DNA of 5,223 nucleotides from Synergistaceae bacterium (lineage in GTDB: Bacteria > Synergistota > Synergistia > Synergistales > Synergistaceae): NCBI GenBank assembly GCA_031274465.1, contig JAISQC010000116.1, positions 1 through 5,223 of the forward strand. Direction: 5' to 3'. The position numbers and the translations under genes are program-made. Positions 1 to 5,223 of this stretch are shown piece after piece (the stretch's first letter is position 1; each line of letters opens with the position of its first letter). The notes beneath the pieces were generated by a model. The model was not told the origin of the DNA, did not search any database, and worked only from the letters and a program-made list of their open reading frames with translations.

Positions 1-734
1 CTTACGGGGATTTTTCCGTCGGGCGCTTGCTTTTTGATGCGCTCGACCGTGGAGCGCAGCGATGTTTTCATGCCGCTGAAGCTGAACTCGACGCTTTTCG
101 TCCCCTTCATTCCTATTGGAAACTGAAAAGAGTTTGGATCGCCCCCAGCGGCCGATTTTTCTATCTCCGGCCCTCCTGGGTAGCCCAGCCCCATCAGCTT
201 GGCGCCCTTGTCGTACGCCTCGCCGGCGGCGTCGTCCCGCGTCGCTCCCAGAAGGGCGTAGTCATGGAGCTCCCGAACCAAGACGATTTCGGTATGCCCT
301 CCTGATACGATGAGGCACAGAAACGGAGGCTTCAGGGTTGTCGCCGATAATATGCAGGCGAACAGGTGCCCTTCGAGGTGGTTTATCCCGATCAGCGGTT
401 TTCCCCATGCCTGCGACAGGGCTTTGGCGGTCATGACGCCTACGAGCAGCGACCCCATCAGGCCTGGGCCGGATGTCACGGCAATGAGCCCGATGTCGCG
501 CGGCGTTGCTCCGGAATCGGACATAATTGCCCCAAGCAGAGGCAGCAGTGCCTCCTGGTGCTTTCTGGAGGCAAGCTCCGGCAACACGCCGCCGAAGGGC
601 GAATGGTCGCGTATCTGGCTGGACACTACATCGCCCACCACTTCACTGCCGCCGCGCAGCAGGGCTATCGCTGTGTCGTCGCAGCTCGTTTCGATCCCGA
701 GCGTGAGGAAATTGTCTCCGCCTTCGATCCTCAA
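1..734 (-). CDS. tsaD: tRNA N6-adenosine threonylcarbamoyltransferase TsaD (partial, C-terminus off the left edge)
   Basis: TsaD transfers the threonylcarbamoyl group from threonylcarbamoyl-AMP to A37 of ANN-decoding tRNAs (t6A), in the cytoplasm with TsaB and TsaE. The visible 244 residues carry the family hallmarks in order: LGIETSCDDTAIAL near residues 12-25, GGVLPELASRKH at 48-59, SGPGLMGSLLVGV at 88-100, the metal-binding HLEGH (H119, H123), VSGGHTEI at 143-150, DDAAGEAYDKGAKLMGLGYPGGP at 167-189 and EFSFSGMKT at 216-224. The family is about 340 residues, so roughly 95 are missing, including the C-terminal metal-binding Asp. I chose a TTG start at 734. No in-frame ATG or GTG lies between it and the conserved LGIETS block, and the TTG overlaps the stop of the upstream zinc-ribbon gene (TTGA), which suggests translational coupling; the Shine-Dalgarno is weak (GGA about 11 bases upstream). 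Family assignment is secure; the start is less so. Confidence 0.95.
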   Translation of the reverse strand, partial: MRIEGGDNFLTLGIETSCDDTAIALLRGGSEVVGDVVSSQIRDHSPFGGVLPELASRKHQEALLPLLGAIMSDSGATPRDIGLIAVTSGPGLMGSLLVGVMTAKALSQAWGKPLIGINHLEGHLFACILSATTLKPPFLCLIVSGGHTEIVLVRELHDYALLGATRDDAAGEAYDKGAKLMGLGYPGGPEIEKSAAGGDPNSFQFPIGMKGTKSVEFSFSGMKTSLRSTVERIKKQAPDGKIPV

Positions 735-910
735 TGATGGCAGGATCCGCAGGAGCAGCCGTGACCGCAGCCGCCGCCGGAACAGTTTTTCGCGCGCCGC
801 CTCTCGCCTTCGAGATGGATCAATACTTTGCATCTGCAAACGGGGCAGCGGCCCGCAAACCCCTCCGTCTCGAATTTTTTCCCGCACTCCGCGCATGAAT
901 ACACGTGCAT
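731..910 (-). CDS. Small FmdB-like zinc-ribbon protein with Cys/His-rich C-terminal tail
   Basis: A 59-residue protein. The first half looks like a single zinc ribbon of the FmdB/regulatory type: HVYSCAECGKKFE gives C6-x2-C9, and RCPVCRCK gives C22-x2-C25 with an extra C27. A basic linker (GERRRAKN, 35-42) leads to a Gly/Cys/His tail, GGGCGHGCSCGSCHH (45-59), with four Cys and three His that could bind a second metal. FmdB-family proteins are small and mostly uncharacterised, and the exact role here is unknown. The frame is open further upstream, but the ATG at 910 fits best: it has AGAGG ten bases upstream and begins just ahead of the first CxxC, as is usual in the family. It lies 20 bases after the exported-protein gene, and its TGA overlaps the TTG start of tsaD. 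It is probably a cytoplasmic metal-binding protein; a metal-storage or metallochaperone role for the tail is only a guess. Confidence 0.82.
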   Translation of the reverse strand: MHVYSCAECGKKFETEGFAGRCPVCRCKVLIHLEGERRRAKNCSGGGCGHGCSCGSCHH

Positions 911-920
911 TGCCGCATTA

Positions 921-925
921 CCTCT
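921..925 (-). promoter_or_regulatory. Shine-Dalgarno of the zinc-ribbon gene
   Basis: AGAGG on the minus strand, in the 20-base gap after the exported-protein gene and ten bases before the ATG at 910. It supports the 59-residue form over longer readings that extend back into the upstream gene. Confidence 0.65.
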
Positions 926-930
926 TTCGT

Positions 931-1545
931 CTATTGGTTTTCCGACGGAACCTTCCAAGGCATCACATAGCCGTCGTATCCTATTGCGATTTCGGCCCCT
1001 TGTTTGAGGTAGTCGCTTGGAACGAAAAAGCCTATGAAGCCATTATAACCCTTTGCAAGCTCTTTCGCCCCGTGGCGCAGCTCCTCGAAGGGGTTGGAGG
1101 AGATGCCGGTTATTATATCCTCTTTCGCCGGACTGTATCCATTGACCGATATTTTTTCGGAATCGAACGCCCATAGCTTCAAGGCTTGAACTCTCGCCAC
1201 TAAGAGGACGTGCTTTTTCCTGGCGTTGTATTTCGAAGCGTACTGGAAGATGTTGTCCGGTATGTCCGTCATCCCTCCTGTCCGATATTTTTCGGCGTTC
1301 AGCCGTTTCAAGGCGCCGCCGAGTTTGCCGTCCACCATCAGGAACGTGAGCTTGCCCCTGGCGTTCAAGATCAGCTCGTCGATCCTGTCCGCATCGAACC
1401 AGCACGTGACGGTGCGCGCCGGCATCAGCTTTTCCACTTCCTTGCCTGCGGTCGCCCCATTTGCGGGGACTCCTGCTGCCGCGAACATCGACGCCAGAGC
1501 CGTGAATGCCGCTATTCTGGCAATCCGCCCAAAAACTACTCTCAT
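931..1545 (-). CDS. Exported protein of unknown function downstream of murJ
   Basis: I do not recognise a family. The 204-residue protein starts with a clear Sec-type signal peptide: basic n-region (MRVVFGRIAR), a hydrophobic Ala-rich core at about 11-26 and an AxA site (ATA, 31-33), predicting a mature periplasmic protein of about 170 residues. There is no lipobox. The mature part has one Cys (C48), many Lys residues, no further membrane segment, and alternating hydrophobic stretches (KLTFLMVDGKLGGAL at 65-79, HVLLVARVQALKLWAFD at 112-128, GFIGFFVPSDYL at 169-180) that suggest a mixed alpha/beta fold. The ATG at 1545 gives a normal signal peptide and has GGGGG eight bases upstream. An alternative ATG at 1560 adds five residues (MGAWQ) and has GGAG twelve bases upstream. 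The gap to murJ is 19 or 4 bases, so co-transcription with murJ is very likely. An envelope role is inferred from export and position only. Confidence 0.8.
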   Translation of the reverse strand: MRVVFGRIARIAAFTALASMFAAAGVPANGATAGKEVEKLMPARTVTCWFDADRIDELILNARGKLTFLMVDGKLGGALKRLNAEKYRTGGMTDIPDNIFQYASKYNARKKHVLLVARVQALKLWAFDSEKISVNGYSPAKEDIITGISSNPFEELRHGAKELAKGYNGFIGFFVPSDYLKQGAEIAIGYDGYVMPWKVPSENQ

Positions 1546-1564
1546 CTGCCATGCCCCCATTCTT

Positions 1565-3118
1565 TTAGGAATCTCCTTTTTTAGCGCCTCTTGCCAATGC
1601 GCCCCGTATCCAGCCCCACTCGGGGCAGCCAAGAAATCTGGAAGCCCCTGCGTAGACCCCGCAGCCGGTCGCCATGACCACGGCCATCCATACAGATCGT
1701 CTCGCGAACGCCGATCCGGCAGGGTAGGGGTATATTTTGAACAGAAACGCCAGAACGCCCCCCATCGCCAGGCATGAACACGCGACCTTGAGCGTCCACG
1801 CCGGATCGAACAGCCTTATCTTGGCGCCTATGTCGCGGGACAGCCTCCACGCGCCGAAAAACGCGGCGCCGGTGAAAGCGCCAGACGTCCCCATCGCAAG
1901 CCCCACATGGGCAAACGGCTTCATGAGGGCGAGGCCCAGCGTGAGGTTAGCGCATACGGTGAAGCACGTCACCCCGACCGCCGCCTTGGGCATGCTCCTT
2001 GAGTATAGGGCGCGCATCGTCACAGTGTTGCAGGCCATGCCGGGAAGCCCGGCCGCGTAACAGGCGAGGGCGCCCGAGGTCACCCCCCACGCCGATTCGC
2101 CGAAAGCGCCCCGCACCAGCAGCAGGTGCACGACCGGGCGCGCCAGCATTACGAGGGCCACGGCGGCCGGCAGGACTATGAACAGGTTGAAGCGGAGGGC
2201 GTCCCTGATGAATTCGCGAAACCCCTCGCTATCGTCGGGATCGAGCCGGGACAGCATCGGCAGGACCGCCTGCGATATCGCTATCACGAACAGCCCCAGC
2301 GGCAACTGTATTATCCTGTCGGCGTAGTTGAGCGCGGAGATCACTCCCTCGTCGAGAAACGACCCAAGCATTCTGCCGACTATGGGGTTTATCTGGTTCA
2401 GGGACAGCCCGGCCGCGCAAGGCAGAAAGAGCGCCATCGCCCGCCTCAGGTCCGGGTCCTTCGTGTCGGGCCTCGCCGGCGCAAGCATGTAGCCCATGCT
2501 GCACGACATGGCCCATTGCATCGCCATGTTGCACATTCCTCCCGCCAGCACGGCAACAGCCATCGTCCATATTGATATGCCGCGCCTGAACGCGAGCAGG
2601 ATCGCTATGAACGCCAGGTTGCTGGCCGCCGGGGCCACTGCCGGCACGAAAAAACTTCCGACGCTGTTCAAAACCCCCATCGCCAGGGCGCCTACCGAAA
2701 CAATGATCAAAAAAGGAAACAGCGCCCTGGTCAGCGCCACTGCCATTTTGCTCTGCTCCGCGTCGAAACCCGGCGCTATCGCGCGGACCAGCAGGGGAGA
2801 GCACAGCATCCCCAACAGGACGACTGCCGAACACGCGCAAAGGAGCATCGTCAAAACCTGCCTTGCCAGCGCGCGCGCGGCATCAGGGCCTTTTGCGGCG
2901 TGCACGCGCGAGAACGTCGGCACGAACGACGCGGAGAGCGCCCCTTCCGCGAGCAGCTGGCGCGACAGGTTCGCGATCGTGTACGCTACGTAAAACGCGT
3001 CGAGGCTGCGGCTCGCCCCGAAATAGTTCGCGGTCAATATCTCGCGCAGCAGCCCAAGCAGCCGGCTCGCCAGCGTCCCGAACATCATTCGCATGGCCCG
3101 GTTCACCATCCCCGGCAT
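1565..3118 (-). CDS. murJ: Lipid II flippase MurJ (MviN family)
   Basis: MurJ moves lipid II, the lipid-linked peptidoglycan precursor, across the inner membrane. The 517-residue product matches the usual length (about 510) and is a multi-pass membrane protein of the MOP superfamily (14 helices are known for the family). The N-terminus RMMFGTLASRLLGLLREI aligns with the E. coli MurJ start and keeps the functionally important Arg residues (R19, R25), D40 in SLDAFYVAY, R53 in NLSRQLLAEGA, and R268 in NYADRIIQLPLG. Further marks are PGF at 116-118, FPF at 134-136 and PAVAPAASN at 159-167. I start at the ATG at 3118 because it fits family length, though its Shine-Dalgarno is poor. Other options are ATGs at 3109 and 3094, or a GTG at 3169 that overlaps the lptB stop and would add 17 residues. 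The frame remains open further into lptB, but that stretch is out-of-frame translation of lptB. It follows lptB by 44 bases and precedes the exported-protein gene. Confidence 0.95.
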   Translation of the reverse strand: MPGMVNRAMRMMFGTLASRLLGLLREILTANYFGASRSLDAFYVAYTIANLSRQLLAEGALSASFVPTFSRVHAAKGPDAARALARQVLTMLLCACSAVVLLGMLCSPLLVRAIAPGFDAEQSKMAVALTRALFPFLIIVSVGALAMGVLNSVGSFFVPAVAPAASNLAFIAILLAFRRGISIWTMAVAVLAGGMCNMAMQWAMSCSMGYMLAPARPDTKDPDLRRAMALFLPCAAGLSLNQINPIVGRMLGSFLDEGVISALNYADRIIQLPLGLFVIAISQAVLPMLSRLDPDDSEGFREFIRDALRFNLFIVLPAAVALVMLARPVVHLLLVRGAFGESAWGVTSGALACYAAGLPGMACNTVTMRALYSRSMPKAAVGVTCFTVCANLTLGLALMKPFAHVGLAMGTSGAFTGAAFFGAWRLSRDIGAKIRLFDPAWTLKVACSCLAMGGVLAFLFKIYPYPAGSAFARRSVWMAVVMATGCGVYAGASRFLGCPEWGWIRGALARGAKKGDS

Positions 3119-3162
3119 GGATGAGTTTTCGCCTATCGCGCCGGTTGCTTCCGATGAGATAT

Positions 3163-3888
3163 TTACCACTCGAAGCGCTCGCCGAGATAATATTTTTTTG
3201 CCATGGGGTCGTTCGCGATTTGCTCCGGCAGCCCATCGAGCACCACTTTGCCCTGATACATCAGGTATGCCCGGTCGGTGATCGCCAGAGTTTCGCGCAC
3301 GTTGTGGTCCGTGAGCAGTATGCCATATCCCTTGGCCTTCAGTCCGGCCACTATCTCCTGAAGGTCGAATACCGCAACCGGGTCGATCCCGCTGAACGGC
3401 TCGTCTAGAAGTATGAAATCGGGCTTGGTGGCGAGGCATCTGGCGATTTCCACCCTCCTGCGCTCGCCGCCTGAGAGCGCGTATCCTGGGGCGTTCGCCA
3501 CCTCTGACAGCCCCATTTCCTCTATGATCCTGCCGCACTCCGACTCGACTGCGGATCTTTCGGTGTTGTTCGTGTTCAGCACGAGCTTCAGGTTGTCCTC
3601 GACCGATAGGCTGCGGAACACGGACGCTTCCTGAGGAAGATAGCCTATGCCCATCCTGGCCCTCAGATACATCGGCATGGCCGTCGCGTCCCTGTCGTTG
3701 ACGAGCACGCGCCCCTTGTCGGGAAGGATGCGCCCGACCATCATGTAGAATGTCGTGCTCTTCCCCGCGCCGTTCGGGCCGAGCAAGCCGACGATCTCGC
3801 CTCTGTTCACGATCAGGCTGACGTCGTCCACGACGGTGCGTTTTTTGAAAGATTTTTTGAGTCCGATGGCTTCGAACGATCCGCTCAA
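3163..3888 (-). CDS. lptB: LPS export ABC transporter ATPase LptB
   Basis: LptB is the cytoplasmic ATPase that powers extraction of LPS from the inner membrane with LptF and LptG. The 241-residue product has the same length as E. coli LptB. It contains Walker A GPNGAGKS (37-44), the Q-loop within GIGYLPQEASVFRSLSVEDNL (Q86), signature LSGGERRRVEIAR (138-150), Walker B ILLDEP with catalytic E163, D-loop SGID (166-169) and switch H195 in LTDHNVRETL. The GYLPQEAS and TDHNVRETL strings are specific to LptB among ABC ATPases. The start is TTG at 3888: no ATG or GTG is found just upstream in frame, the first in-frame ATG downstream lies past Walker A, and GGA stands seven bases upstream. It follows the OstA-like gene by 17 bases. 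No lptF, lptG or lptC is seen in the window, so the membrane partners must be elsewhere. Confidence 0.97.
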   Translation of the reverse strand: MSGSFEAIGLKKSFKKRTVVDDVSLIVNRGEIVGLLGPNGAGKSTTFYMMVGRILPDKGRVLVNDRDATAMPMYLRARMGIGYLPQEASVFRSLSVEDNLKLVLNTNNTERSAVESECGRIIEEMGLSEVANAPGYALSGGERRRVEIARCLATKPDFILLDEPFSGIDPVAVFDLQEIVAGLKAKGYGILLTDHNVRETLAITDRAYLMYQGKVVLDGLPEQIANDPMAKKYYLGERFEW

Positions 3889-3905
3889 GCTCGAGTCCGT
3901 GGCCT

Positions 3906-4745
3906 CTATTTCCGATTGGTGTCGAAGGTCAGCGCAGGGCTTCCCAGCGCGTCTATATTGCCGGTGTCGATGAAGTAGACGATGTTCTCGGATTTCAGGC
4001 TGCGCCCTGTCTGCGTGGCGCTGGCGTTTCCCGATATGACCAGTGTGCCGCGAGCGAGCGAGTATACCCCCTTGTTGCCGGAGACCCTCGTGGTGACTCC
4101 TTTTTTGTCCGGCATCGTCACCACCACCTTGCCTTCGGCTATCATCTCCGTCACCTCGTTGTCTTTTATCGTCCCAGTGGCGCTATTTGCGGACATATCT
4201 ATCTTGCGGGCGTGTTCTGAAAATTTTCTTATCCCGCTTGCCGAAAACTTGCCCTCGTCCCTCGACGCGGCGTCAGCGTCGATGAAATATTCGGCGAAAT
4301 CTCCCAGAACATCTCCCATGGCGGAATAGCGTTCCCCTTCCGTGTTCCACGTCACGAAATCGGCGGTCAATGTCTCGGCCCCTCTAGTCAGCTTCACGTC
4401 GCCGGATGCCGCGAGCAGGTGGCCAGCCTCTTGGGCTTTCATGGCAGCGGCCTCGCAAATGATGTTTACCACCCTTCCGCCTTTGTCGGTGAATTTGCCC
4501 CTGATGTTCCCGTATAGTTCGAACGTGCTGCCGTCTACCGCGCCGAACCCGCTGTCGCCAAAGATTTCGCCGTCCTTGTCGCGCAAGTGGACGTTGCCGT
4601 TTACGGTTATCGCCTCGGTGGCCGGGTCGTATTTCATCGAGTCGGCGGTCAGCGTAGCCTCCGCAGCGTGCAAAACCCCGATGGCAACTGCGATTATTGA
4701 CAGAGCTATTGCGACATGCGTTGTGGCGGGGAGTTTTCTGTCCAT
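3906..4745 (-). CDS. lptA: LptA/OstA-like periplasmic LPS-transport protein
   Basis: LptA-type proteins form the periplasmic beta-jellyroll bridge that carries LPS from the LptBFGC complex to LptD. The 279-residue product starts with a hydrophobic segment (VAIALSIIAVAIGVL, 11-25) ending in HAA, which may be a cleaved signal peptide or an LptC-like membrane anchor. After it come OstA-type units: ADSMKYDPATEAITVNGNVHLR (34-55), then about 98-145 (LLAASGDVKL, LTADFVTWN, YSAMGDV), then about 183-273 (MIAEGKVVVTM, GVYSLARGTLVISGNASAT, SENIVYFIDTGNIDALG). It is much longer than E. coli LptA (about 185 residues), in keeping with extra repeats. The ATG at 4745 is preferred over one at 4772 because GGAGG stands nine bases upstream of it and it directly precedes the hydrophobic segment. 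It is the first gene of the run, behind the predicted promoter and 17 bases before lptB. LptC is an alternative name, but the multiple OstA units favour LptA. Confidence 0.83.
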   Translation of the reverse strand: MDRKLPATTHVAIALSIIAVAIGVLHAAEATLTADSMKYDPATEAITVNGNVHLRDKDGEIFGDSGFGAVDGSTFELYGNIRGKFTDKGGRVVNIICEAAAMKAQEAGHLLAASGDVKLTRGAETLTADFVTWNTEGERYSAMGDVLGDFAEYFIDADAASRDEGKFSASGIRKFSEHARKIDMSANSATGTIKDNEVTEMIAEGKVVVTMPDKKGVTTRVSGNKGVYSLARGTLVISGNASATQTGRSLKSENIVYFIDTGNIDALGSPALTFDTNRK

Positions 4746-4754
4746 CTGCCGATA

Positions 4755-4759
4755 CCTCC
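4755..4759 (-). promoter_or_regulatory. Shine-Dalgarno of the OstA-like gene
   Basis: GGAGG on the minus strand lies nine bases before the ATG at 4745. It decides the start over the upstream in-frame ATG at 4772, which has no such site. Confidence 0.8.
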
Positions 4760-4793
4760 GTGCGGCGGACATAGGTCAGTCCGCGCGCTGATA

Positions 4794-4802
4794 ATTATAG
4801 CA
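4794..4802 (-). promoter_or_regulatory. Extended -10 promoter for the lptA-lptB-murJ run
   Basis: On the minus strand the sequence TGCTATAAT gives a perfect TATAAT box (4799 down to 4794) with a TGn extension, preceded by a T-rich stretch (ATT). No good TTGACA-like -35 is found at 16-18 bases (GAAACG or close variants), which fits an extended -10 type. The expected start of transcription is near 4787, giving a leader of about 42 bases before the ATG at 4745. It is the only strong -10 match found in the gap. Confidence 0.65.
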
Positions 4803-4842
4803 AATTTCCGCCGTTCCGTTTCCCCTTCGGCGCGGATGATTA

Positions 4843-4864
4843 AATTGGCAGCGATCTGCCGATT
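4843..4864. repeat. Inverted repeat upstream of the promoter (possible operator)
   Basis: The arms AATTGGCAG and CTGCCGATT pair over nine positions around a four-base CGAT centre; eight are Watson-Crick and one is G-T on the plus strand (C-A on the minus). The perfect core is GGCAG/CTGCC. The centre falls about 66 bases upstream of the inferred transcription start, a position where activators often bind. It is not followed by a T-run on either strand, so a terminator is unlikely. Binding by a regulator is inference only. Confidence 0.45.
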
Positions 4865-4947
4865 GGATGCCGCCCCTTCGCCTATCCATAGCTAAGATGC
4901 TAAAACTCCTGACTTTGACACTTGTGTGGAGCAAAAAGCTGCGTGAA

Positions 4948-4960
4948 GTGTTGAAAACAC
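4948..4960. repeat. Short perfect inverted repeat
   Basis: GTGTT and AACAC are perfect inverted arms around GAA, 35 bases downstream of the stop of the unrecognised gene. The stem is only five base pairs and AT-leaning, so it may be chance. It could be a small regulator site, but is too weak for a terminator. Confidence 0.25.
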
Positions 4961-4995
4961 CGAACATTCAGCCAGATGGGAAGGAAATTATTTTG

Positions 4996-5223
4996 TTATG
5001 CTATGCGGATATTTTTCAGGAATTTGTTGAACGCCTCCTGCCTGGGATAAATATCATAAAAGCTTGTCCCAAATGTTTCCTGGATGAGCCTGTAATCCAA
5101 CGCAATCTCGTCCTCGCCTGAAAATTCCAGCGTCTCAACTGTTTTGCCTCTGGCGTCGGTCGCTTTCTGGAAGGCAATCGCGCCGCCGACATCGTCAAGA
5201 TGCACAACGCCGCTTTTAAGAAC
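4996..5223 (-). CDS. C-terminal part of an unrecognised protein (5' end off the right edge)
   Basis: An open frame enters from the right edge and runs 75 codons to a TAA at 4996. I do not recognise it. The residues look like a soluble, acidic protein C-terminus (SGEDEIALDYRL, TFGTSFYDIYPRQ, ending KFLKNIRIA), with no membrane segment and no known motif. A GTG at 5205 lies inside the frame, but the frame is open to the window end, so the true start is likely outside. GC content is about 48% by hand count, and about 40% in the last 105 bases, clearly below the neighbouring operon. It is separated from the OstA-like gene by 250 bases that hold a promoter, so it is probably not part of the same operon. 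A competing frame on the plus strand (4867-5121) is also open; I prefer this one for its soluble-protein composition and for continuing beyond the window. Confidence 0.5.
   Translation of the reverse strand, partial: VLKSGVVHLDDVGGAIAFQKATDARGKTVETLEFSGEDEIALDYRLIQETFGTSFYDIYPRQEAFNKFLKNIRIA

Larger units (their letters stand above)
4746..4995. other. Intergenic region upstream of the lptA-lptB-murJ run
   Basis: This 250-base gap separates the unrecognised upstream gene from the OstA-like gene and is the only sizeable non-coding stretch in the window. It contains an extended -10 promoter, two inverted repeats and the Shine-Dalgarno of the OstA-like gene, all listed separately. I see no GC-rich hairpin followed by a T-run, so no clear intrinsic terminator for the upstream gene. 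The short open frames that cross it (minus 4776-4967, plus 4867-5121) lack family similarity and convincing ribosome sites. Confidence 0.7.

Noticed and set aside
310..1176. Plus-strand open frame of 288 codons
   Set aside because: It lies opposite tsaD, the zinc-ribbon gene and the exported-protein gene, is rich in Arg, Ser and Pro as expected of antisense GC-rich frames, and shows no motif. The minus-strand tsaD is certain.
1226..1777. Plus-strand open frame of 183 codons
   Set aside because: It is antisense to the exported-protein gene and the murJ 3' end, with no motif; the minus-strand genes explain the region.
3119..3538. Upstream extension of the murJ frame by about 140 residues
   Set aside because: The extra stretch is out-of-frame translation of lptB, with Arg/Gly-rich composition and no similarity to the MurJ N-terminus.
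4915..4920. Perfect TTGACA on the plus strand
   Set aside because: No -10-like hexamer lies 16-18 bases downstream (the bases there are near GCTGCG) and no plus-strand gene follows.
4776..4967. Minus-strand open frame of 63 codons before the OstA-like gene
   Set aside because: It spans the predicted promoter and palindrome, has a basic, low-complexity composition (MDRRRGG and similar) and no convincing ribosome site.
4867..5121. Plus-strand open frame of 84 codons
   Set aside because: It overlaps the minus-strand frame that continues beyond the window, and I see no recognisable motif or clear Shine-Dalgarno. It cannot be fully excluded.
1..5223. Search for a defence system, CRISPR array, insertion sequence, tRNA or new multi-gene system
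   Set aside because: No regularly spaced repeats, transposase motifs, terminal repeats or tRNA-like cloverleaf were seen. Five of the seven genes fit known or near-known families and the layout is that of a housekeeping operon.

Overview
The window carries a tightly packed run of six genes on the minus strand, read from the right end towards the left, plus the 3' end of a seventh gene at the right edge. The coding core is GC-rich (about 57-72% in the rows I counted by hand). The last ~230 bases at the right are poorer in GC (about 48%).

The organism is a diderm (Gram-negative-type) bacterium: it has LPS-transport genes (an LptA/OstA-like periplasmic protein and the ATPase LptB) next to the lipid II flippase MurJ. 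In most Proteobacteria lptB is followed by rpoN; here it is followed by murJ. That argues against a typical proteobacterium and would suit a phylum such as Synergistota, but this placement is a weak inference.

Layout in transcription order (right to left): (a) 4996-5223, C-terminal 75 residues of an unrecognised protein cut by the window edge; (b) 4746-4995, a 250-base intergenic region with an extended -10 promoter, two small inverted repeats and the Shine-Dalgarno of the next gene; (c) 3906-4745, lptA-like OstA protein; (d) 3163-3888, lptB with a TTG start; (e) 1565-3118, murJ; (f) 931-1545, an exported protein of unknown function; (g) 731-910, a 59-residue zinc-ribbon protein with a Cys/His-rich tail; (h) 1-734, tsaD, which has a TTG start overlapping the previous stop and runs off the left edge.

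All gaps inside the run are 44 bases or less and there is no visible terminator, so genes c-h probably form one operon. The first half serves the envelope: LptA and LptB belong to the pathway that carries LPS from the inner to the outer membrane, and MurJ flips the peptidoglycan precursor. The last gene belongs to tRNA t6A modification. Two poorly characterised proteins sit between the envelope genes and tsaD and are the most interesting items. I see no mobile element, CRISPR array, tRNA or rRNA, and no convincing new multi-gene system; the window is mostly conserved housekeeping DNA.
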